In this document: positions 5,803 through 6,404 of the stretch, in pieces | How positions within the stretch are numbered: the stretch's first letter is position 1 | Layout: every line of letters starts with the position of its first letter | From: JBDTMC01 sp039934475 | Lineage (GTDB): Bacteria > Acidobacteriota > Terriglobia > Bryobacterales > Bryobacteraceae | Length of the DNA stretch: 6,404 nt | Assembly: GCA_039934475.1 (NCBI GenBank) | Contig: JBDTMC010000455.1 | Location: forward strand, 1-6,404 | Direction of reading: 5' to 3' | Notes under the pieces: generated by a model | Database searches by the model: none | The model's input: the letters and a program-made list of their open reading frames with translations, nothing else | Told to the model about the DNA's origin: nothing | Made by a program: the position numbers and the translations under genes

Positions 5803-6404
5803 ACGTGTAAGCGTCCGCCATGCACCTCAGCGATGCGGCGGGCGCAACTCACGGCCAGCCCTGAGTTTGACGACAGGCACGGATCGAACTGCAACTTTAG
5901 GCATGCCTGTGGACCTGCAGCGCAACATACCTCTAATTGCACTTCATGCTCATCTCCACAGGTACGCACCACCACTGGTTCACCGCATTGGGAAACCATG
6001 GAAACGGCGCTGAACAGCGTGCGCAGCAGATGCTCACATTGCAAAAGATCCAGGCGTACCGCTGGCAGGCCTGCGCTCAGTTCCAGGCGATAATCGCGCG
6101 AGCGTGGGAAGAAGTCTTCAGCAAAGCAGCGGTCCACCAGATTCGTCAGGTCCACGGCCACGGGGCGCGGCTGCACTGCCTGCATGTAGTGGATGGCGTC
6201 GGTCAAAGTGCTGTTGGCCTGTTCCACCAGGTCTTGTAGCTTTGAGATCTGCGCGAGCGCTTTATGCTCGGTTGCTGGAAGCACCATTTCCAGATAGAAG
6301 GCGATGGATTCAATCGTACTCAGCGGCTGGCGAAGTTCGTGCGCGAGATGCCTTAGGACAACGGCCACCTCATCGGGGTGTGGCGTCGGCGCAGACGTCG
6401 GTAG
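5751..6404 (-). CDS. Sensor histidine kinase-like protein, C-terminal part (5' end beyond window)
   Basis: C-terminal transmitter region of a two-component histidine kinase. The frame stays open to the right edge (LPTSAPTPHPDEV before the GTG at 6368), so the true start is probably outside the window and a sensor domain may precede; a GTG start at 6368 giving 205 residues is possible but has no clear ribosome site. Numbering from that GTG: H-box HLAHELRQPLSTIES at 7-21 with His10 as phosphoacceptor, a second dimerisation helix to about 64, then an HATPase-like domain. The G2-like end is recognisable (SGLAVSCARRIAEVHGGRL, 169-187), but the N-box (HLLRTLFSAVSM, 113-124) has Ser120 where the Mg-binding Asn should be and the G1 Asp is missing (EVCCAAGP, 146-153). 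Ten cysteines fall at 81, 111, 128, 137, 148, 149, 156, 164, 175 and 191. The last 52 bases overlap the convergent P-loop gene. It may be a degenerate or regulatory kinase. Confidence 0.85.
   Translation of the reverse strand, partial: LPTSAPTPHPDEVAVVLRHLAHELRQPLSTIESIAFYLEMVLPATEHKALAQISKLQDLVEQANSTLTDAIHYMQAVQPRPVAVDLTNLVDRCFAEDFFPRSRDYRLELSAGLPAVRLDLLQCEHLLRTLFSAVSMVSQCGEPVVVRTCGDEHEVQLEVCCAAGPQACLKLQFDPCLSSNSGLAVSCARRIAEVHGGRLHVQCDESFVSLRVTLPPA

Overview
The window reads as chromosomal DNA of a Gram-negative (diderm) bacterium. Two lipid A acyltransferase genes and an outer-membrane efflux protein make that firm. Gene style (an LpxD with a charged C-terminal helix, a VDEATVEIEN-type RND pump, GC-rich third positions) would fit an Acidobacteriota member such as the Solibacter/Bryobacter group, but that placement is a guess from memory and not shown by the sequence. 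Coding density is very high: there is no gene-free stretch longer than about 40 bases, and I saw no tRNA, rRNA, CRISPR array, insertion sequence or attachment site.

Left part, minus strand, read right to left: an lpxA-type UDP-GlcNAc acyltransferase (4163 to 3375), then after 28 bases a TolC-family outer-membrane channel (3346 to 1982), then after a single base an RND efflux permease that starts at 1980 and runs off the left edge with 660 residues visible. The tight spacing suggests one transcript. No periplasmic adaptor gene is visible; it may lie beyond the left edge.

Right part, plus strand: lpxD (4200 to 5225) starts only 36 bases from the divergent lpxA start, and is followed after 4 bases by a small P-loop protein (5230 to 5802) resembling MobB/BioD-type NTPases, whose function I cannot name. 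Its last 52 bases overlap, tail to tail, a minus-strand sensor histidine kinase-like gene that enters from the right edge (6404 to 5751) and has a good H-box but a degraded, cysteine-rich ATP-binding half.

Functionally, LpxA and LpxD catalyse the first and third steps of lipid A synthesis, so the divergent pair forms a small outer-membrane biogenesis locus. The linkage of lpxA to a TolC/RND pump and of lpxD to an orphan MobB-like NTPase are the two unusual arrangements. Several residues expected in the LpxA and LpxD active sites appear changed, which makes substrate specificity or paralogy worth checking.
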